NCBI GenBank assembly: GCA_002688155.1
Contig: NZCH01000072.1
Coordinates: 1 to 7,241 of the forward strand
Direction: 5' to 3'
DNA: 7,241 nt
DNA from: Phycisphaerae bacterium
GTDB taxonomy: Bacteria; Planctomycetota; Phycisphaerae; Phycisphaerales; Phycisphaeraceae
Numbering within the stretch: position 1 is the stretch's first letter; each line of letters opens with the position of its first letter. A model generated the notes under the pieces. That model was given only the letters and a program-made list of their open reading frames with translations, had not been told where the DNA came from and did no database searches. Shown here piece after piece: positions 6,200 to 7,241 of the stretch. Position numbers and translations under genes: made by a program.

Positions 6200-6207
6200 A
6201 CATTCAA

Positions 6208-7241
6208 ATGCAGGTAACACGCGTTGAAATGGAACTGGGCGGCCGGACTCTGAGCATTGAGACCGGCAAGATGGCAAAACAGGCGGACGGGGCCGTCATC
6301 GTGCAGTACGGTGAGACGGTCATTTTGGGCACTGCGGTCCACGCCGCCCCGCGCGCGGGGATCGATTTCTTTCCGCTGACCGTTGACTACCGCGAGAAGA
6401 CGTCGGCTGTGGGCAAGTTCCCCGGCGGCTTTCGCAAGCGCGAAGGGGCACCCAATCAAAAAGAAATTCTCACGATGCGCAACATCGACCGGCCGATTCG
6501 GCCTCTGTTTCCCAAGGGTTATTTCGATGAGGTGCAGATTCAATGCTGGGTGCTGGCAGCCGACGGACAGAATGAGCCGGACGTGCTGGCCGGCATCGCC
6601 GCCTCTGCGGCGCTGAGCATCAGTTCAATTCCGTTTGAAGGTCCCGTCGGCAACGTGCGCGTCGGATTGGTCGACGGCCAGTTTGTGGTCATGCCCACCG
6701 CTGCACAGGCGGAATTCTCCGAACTCGACATGCTGCTTTGCGGCCACAAGGACGGCCTGAACATGATCGAGGTGGGCGCCAACGAGTTGTCAGAGCAGCA
6801 GGTCGCCGACGCGATCCGATTCGGTTATGAACCGGTCAAGCAGATGGTCGATATGATCGATGACCTGGTCGCCAAAACCGGCAAGGAAAAGGTGTGCGAC
6901 CTGATTCTGCCGTCGGACGAGATCGTCCAGACGGTAAACACGAAGCTGTCCGAGCCGCTGCGTGCGGCCAAGACGGATGAGGGCACAAAGCTTCAGCGGC
7001 AAGAGGCCGTCAAAAAGTCGATCAAAGATTTCATCGCAAGCGAGTTCCCCGAGCCCGGCGAAGAGGCGACCTTCGTGCAAGTCAATGCCTGGCAGGAGGA
7101 CGTCAAGCAGGCGAAGATGGCGGTCCACGACCTTGAGGAAACGATCACCCGCGAGGTGATTCTGACCGGCAAGCGCACAGACGGCCGGGCGGTCGATGAG
7201 ATTCGGCCGATCGAGTGCGAGGTCGGCGTGCTGCCGCGCGT
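6208..7241 (+). CDS. pnp: Polyribonucleotide nucleotidyltransferase (PNPase), 5' part
   Basis: PNPase degrades RNA from the 3' end using phosphate, releasing nucleoside diphosphates, and can also add tails. It acts as a trimer, often with RNase E-type degradosomes. The first 344 codons are present and the frame is open to the window edge. The usual length is about 700 residues, so roughly half is missing. The first RNase PH-like domain shows FFPLTVDYREK at 54-64, GKFPGGFRKREG at 69-80 and DRPIRPLFP at 94-102. The linking helical region covers about 205-305. The second, catalytic RNase PH-like domain begins near 319 with TGKRTDGR and reaches VGVLPR. Its catalytic aspartates and the KH and S1 RNA-binding domains lie beyond the window. 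The start is ATG with a good ribosome site. It stands 240 bases after rpsO, behind three hairpins, an arrangement consistent with separate control of pnp within the rpsO-pnp unit. Confidence 0.97.
   Translation, partial: MQVTRVEMELGGRTLSIETGKMAKQADGAVIVQYGETVILGTAVHAAPRAGIDFFPLTVDYREKTSAVGKFPGGFRKREGAPNQKEILTMRNIDRPIRPLFPKGYFDEVQIQCWVLAADGQNEPDVLAGIAASAALSISSIPFEGPVGNVRVGLVDGQFVVMPTAAQAEFSELDMLLCGHKDGLNMIEVGANELSEQQVADAIRFGYEPVKQMVDMIDDLVAKTGKEKVCDLILPSDEIVQTVNTKLSEPLRAAKTDEGTKLQRQEAVKKSIKDFIASEFPEPGEEATFVQVNAWQEDVKQAKMAVHDLEETITREVILTGKRTDGRAVDEIRPIECEVGVLPR

Overview
This is a stretch of ordinary bacterial chromosome, GC-rich, holding housekeeping genes. Five protein genes and one tRNA-like gene are visible. 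Nothing suggests a phage, an insertion sequence, a CRISPR array or a defence island. The organism cannot be named from the sequence. Two details of the PNPase are reminiscent of Planctomycetota, perhaps a Phycisphaerae-type lineage: the GKFPGGFRKREG segment, and the LTMR sequence just before the conserved DRPIRPLFP block. This is an impression from memory and carries low confidence.

Layout. Positions 1-585 contain no convincing protein gene. They hold a tRNA-Lys(CTT)-like gene on the + strand (172-244), whose acceptor stem does not pair properly, and several small inverted repeats. Three genes then follow on the - strand. Read in their own direction they are a thiamine-diphosphate-dependent enzyme of the acetolactate-synthase superfamily (5512 to 3851), hemL (3786 to 2467) and serA (2247 to 586). 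The first two are 64 bases apart and could share a transcript. A 219-base gap separates hemL from serA, so serA probably has its own promoter. A second group, rpsO (5698-5967) and pnp (from 6208, running off the right edge), reads away from these on the + strand. The 185-base divergent region between the two groups carries a reasonable sigma70-type promoter for rpsO.

How the genes relate. SerA opens serine biosynthesis from 3-phosphoglycerate. HemL makes 5-aminolevulinate in the C5 tetrapyrrole pathway. The ThDP enzyme works on a 2-oxo acid whose identity cannot be read from the sequence. It lacks several acetolactate-synthase hallmarks and has no small subunit next to it. These three do not form an evident shared pathway. 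rpsO and pnp are a classic bacterial pair. The 240 bases between them hold three successive hairpins, one with a 12-bp perfect stem, which fits the post-transcriptional control known for this operon in enterobacteria.

The points most worth a second look are the broken acceptor stem of the tRNA, the uncertain substrate of the ThDP enzyme, and the structured rpsO-pnp spacer. I found no evidence of a previously undescribed system.
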